Below are positions 62,050 to 64,000 of a stretch of 64,000 bases of DNA, piece by piece (within the stretch, counting starts at the first letter, position 1; every line of letters starts with the position of its first letter). Origin of the DNA: Paraburkholderia phenazinium. GTDB taxonomy: Bacteria > Pseudomonadota > Gammaproteobacteria > Burkholderiales > Burkholderiaceae. The DNA is taken from NCBI RefSeq assembly GCF_900141745.1, contig NZ_FSRM01000002.1:2170001-2234000 (forward strand), given 5' to 3'. Below the pieces are notes generated by a model that saw nothing but the letters and a program-made list of their open reading frames with translations, was not told the DNA's origin and did not search any database. The position numbers and the translations under genes were made by a program.

Positions 62050-62508
62050 ATGAGCAAGCGTACCCTTGTATCGACTGCCGCCACGTTGCTGTGCGTGGGT
62101 GCCCTGACTGGTTTGACCGCCACCTCGGCTCAGGCAGCCGGTGCACCGGTGAAGTGCCATCTGACCTTCAGCATGTCCGGATGGTCGGCGATTTATCAAC
62201 ATGCCGAAGGGCGCGGCAGAGTAACTTGCGATAATGGGCAAAAGGCCGCTGTCACGATCAGCGTGCACGGCGGCGGCCTGACGGCCGGCAAGTTCCACGT
62301 CACCGGCCACGGCGATATCAGCAATGTCTATAGCATCAGGGATGTGTACGGCAGCTATGCGCAGGCTGGTGCTTCGGCCGGCGTGGGGAATAGCGGTACT
62401 GCCCAGGTGCTGACGAAGGGAACGACGTCGATGGCGTTGAGCGGCAGCGGGGAGGGTGTAGACCTTGGTGTCGCGGTCGATGCCTTCAAGATTGAACCGG
62501 TCAGATGA
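62050..62508 (+). CDS. Secreted hypothetical protein
   Basis: A 152-residue protein with a clear signal peptide (LVSTAATLLCVGALTGLTATSAQA, cleavage near residue 30) and AGGAGA before the ATG. Two cysteines (KCHLTF, VTCDNG) probably form a disulfide. The rest is beta-rich and Gly-rich (GGGLTAGKFHVTGHGDISN, GASAGVGNSGTAQVLTKG). I recall unnamed Burkholderiales proteins of this type (DUF992-like) but no function. Confidence 0.7.
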   Translation: MSKRTLVSTAATLLCVGALTGLTATSAQAAGAPVKCHLTFSMSGWSAIYQHAEGRGRVTCDNGQKAAVTISVHGGGLTAGKFHVTGHGDISNVYSIRDVYGSYAQAGASAGVGNSGTAQVLTKGTTSMALSGSGEGVDLGVAVDAFKIEPVR

Positions 62509-62519
62509 AATCGATGTGA

Positions 62520-62562
62520 ACACAGCGGATGATTGCTACAGATGTAGCATCGTCCGCTGTGT
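62520..62562 (+). terminator. Long hairpin after the secreted-protein gene
   Basis: ACACAGCGGA...TCCGCTGTGT with further pairing inside (TGCTACA/TGTAGCA), a nearly perfect 20-bp stem. There is no T-run, so it may be a processing or stability hairpin rather than an intrinsic terminator. Confidence 0.6.
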
Positions 62563-62603
62563 AATTGCCGCTCGCTTTGAATGCGGTCGTGGGAGACGAT
62601 GAA

Positions 62604-62708
62604 ATGCGCGTACTGATCGTCGATGATCACGAGCTCTTCAGAGCCGGATTGGCGCTTCTCCTCAGGGAGCTCTTCCCGAACATCGAGTTGCTGCACGCGA
62701 GCAAGTGA
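62604..62708 (+). pseudogene. N-terminal fragment of a response regulator
   Basis: MRVLIVDDHELFRAGLALLL then RELFPNIELLHASK and a stop. It is the first 34 residues of a NarL-type receiver (DDH acidic pair, then xLFRxGLxxLL). Translation ends after strand 2, before the phosphoaccepting Asp, so it cannot work. The sequence after it (MRELEDSQKNGQAAQMREL) is open for 24 codons in another frame and does not restore the domain. Confidence 0.6.
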
Positions 62709-62855
62709 TGCGTGAACTGGAAGATTCTCAGAAAAATGGCCAGGCAGCGCAGATGCGCGAACTCTACCAAGGCGGCGACTAACGAGGCATCGCAAGGCAG
62801 AAGGGTGTTTCGATCATCCGCACACCCGTTTCCTGATAGTGCTTCGGACTACACG

Positions 62856-63758
62856 TCATTGAAACGAAGCTGTCGTCGCGATCTCGACGATCCAATCGAC
62901 AAATGCCTTGATCGCGGCGCTTGCATTCCGGCCAAGTGGATAGACAATGGAAATCGGTACCGGCGTGCATCGCACGTCAGCCAGCACTTCCTTGAGCCGT
63001 CCGGTTTGCAGGTAGGGAGATGCTGCGAATCGTGATATCTGGATCAGCCCCAGGCCTTCCAGACCGCATTGCAAATAGGCTTCCGTTTCGTTGATGGAAA
63101 AACGGCTTTGCAGCGTGATCGCAAGATCTTCACCGTCGACCTTGAAGCGCCAGTCAAGCGGACGGCCGGTCGCATTCGATATGTAGTTGACTATGCGGTG
63201 AGCGCCTAGCGCGCTCACCGAATCGGGCTCGCCATGCTCCCTGAGATAGCCGGGCGACGCGCAGGTCAGCCAACCTAGTTGCCCAAGCCGACGCGCTACC
63301 AGTGTCGAGTCCGTCAGTTCGCCAGTGCGGATGACGCAATCAATGCCGTCGTAGATCAAGTCCGCGGGTCGGTCGCTGAGCCCTAGCACCAGCTCGATAT
63401 CCGGAAAGCGCTTCTCGAACTCGGGCAGCCTCGGCAAGACGATCGCCCGGGCGATCAGCCCCGGCATACCTGCCCGCACACGCCCGCGCGGGGTCATTGC
63501 GTCAGAGGAGAGATCGATCTCCGCTTTCGCAATGTCGGACAGAATGGCCTGGCACGATGCGAAGTAACGCGAGCCCGCATCGGTCAGGCTGAGCGTTCGG
63601 GTACTGCGCCTGAGCAGCGGCGTGCCAAGATGAGTCTCCAGATTCTTGATGACTGTCGTGACGGACGATCGAGGCATCGACAACGTCTCCGCTGCCTTGC
63701 TGAAGCTCTGTGCCTCGACGACGCGTACAAAGGTGGTCATTGCCAGAAGTTTGTCCAT
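62856..63758 (-). CDS. LysR-family transcriptional regulator
   Basis: A 300-residue LTTR. HTH: LLAMTTFVRVVEAQSFSKAA with LSMPRSSVTTVIKNLETHLG; effector domain starting RGRVRAGMPGLIARAIVLPRL. The MDKLLAMTTFVRVVEAQSFSKAA start is typical of a large group regulating nearby oxidoreductases or efflux genes. No divergent target is visible before the window ends. Confidence 0.9.
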   Translation of the reverse strand: MDKLLAMTTFVRVVEAQSFSKAAETLSMPRSSVTTVIKNLETHLGTPLLRRSTRTLSLTDAGSRYFASCQAILSDIAKAEIDLSSDAMTPRGRVRAGMPGLIARAIVLPRLPEFEKRFPDIELVLGLSDRPADLIYDGIDCVIRTGELTDSTLVARRLGQLGWLTCASPGYLREHGEPDSVSALGAHRIVNYISNATGRPLDWRFKVDGEDLAITLQSRFSINETEAYLQCGLEGLGLIQISRFAASPYLQTGRLKEVLADVRCTPVPISIVYPLGRNASAAIKAFVDWIVEIATTASFQ

Positions 63759-64000
63759 ACGTGGTCGGCGTTTGGTCTGGTCGTCAGCAAAGCGCGACCG
63801 GCAGCTTGAGGGACACCCATCATACCGTCACCGCCGGACGTTCCCGCTCAATGAGTCTGTCCGGCTTGCGAGTAGAGCCGGCTGATTCGCCGCGGATGCT
63901 TTCTGTATTCCGCCACGGCGAACAATGCGGCGCCTGTGCGCCCCTACACTCCTGATCATTCGACGGCCCGACTCTCCAGTCTGCACAAAGCGAGTGCTAC
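63759..64000. other. Right edge without a recognised gene
   Basis: Presumably the promoter region of the last LysR gene. Open frames here are shadows without protein-like composition. Confidence 0.4.

Overview
The window looks like a chromosome segment from a Burkholderiales bacterium, most likely Paraburkholderia, Caballeronia or a near relative. The evidence is high G+C coding sequence, protein types common in that group (GlxA-like regulator, AfArsR-type ars operon, DWETF-tailed chemoreceptor, type 2 ArgC) and Shine-Dalgarno-led genes. This is inference from protein resemblance only. No rRNA, tRNA, CRISPR array, phage module or recognisable transposase was seen, so most of the segment is accessory rather than core.

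Layout. 1-5 kb: the end of an MFS transporter, a FrnE-like DsbA oxidoreductase, a DUF4239 membrane protein, an aromatic-acid MFS transporter and a small zinc-ribbon protein. 5-9.2 kb (minus): a three-gene envelope operon (OmpA-type lipoprotein, multi-pass membrane protein, periplasmic vWA-like protein). 9.6-22.2 kb: a run of small, mostly plus-strand single-gene units rich in GNAT acetyltransferases (one AAC(6')-like), with a Nudix hydrolase, a serine beta-lactamase-like hydrolase, an MBL hydrolase and an Amj-like membrane protein. 22.4-28.0 kb (minus): a six-gene operon with two secreted or cytosolic repeat-domain proteins, a metallophosphoesterase, an MFS exporter, an ArsB-like permease and a DMT transporter. 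28.2-31 kb: remnants, a GFA protein and a DUF3800-like protein. 31.1-36.4 kb (minus): a full arsenic operon (arsR, arsI, thioredoxin-type arsC, acr3, glutaredoxin-type arsC, arsH, MFS, ArsN2-like GNAT) with a divergent ArsN1-like GNAT. 37-41 kb: more cassette-like units. 41-51.5 kb: hydrolase, SDR, GlxA regulator, then a desaturase/Rieske/reductase/TIM-barrel catabolic cluster with its LacI regulator, an EstB-like esterase and a Tiki/ChaN-like protein. 52-64 kb: small secreted proteins, a HAF-repeat protein, an HxlR/SDR pair, argC and a LysR gene, a chemoreceptor, an editing-domain-less prolyl-tRNA synthetase paralogue behind a proline-rich leader peptide and attenuator, and a final LysR gene.

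The strongest unexplained signal is an intergenic element ending in a 29-bp box of fixed register (TCGAC at 1-5, GTCGACAAT at 21-29). I placed twelve copies by hand. Each lies 3' of one gene and usually just upstream of the next. One gene-plus-tail unit is present twice (28,286-28,926 and 37,340-38,960). The duplicated block begins right after one box and ends at the end of the next, and in its second location it truncates a regulator gene. This is the behaviour expected of gene cassettes, but I see no integron attC consensus. The second signal is the leader peptide and attenuator upstream of the ProRS paralogue.
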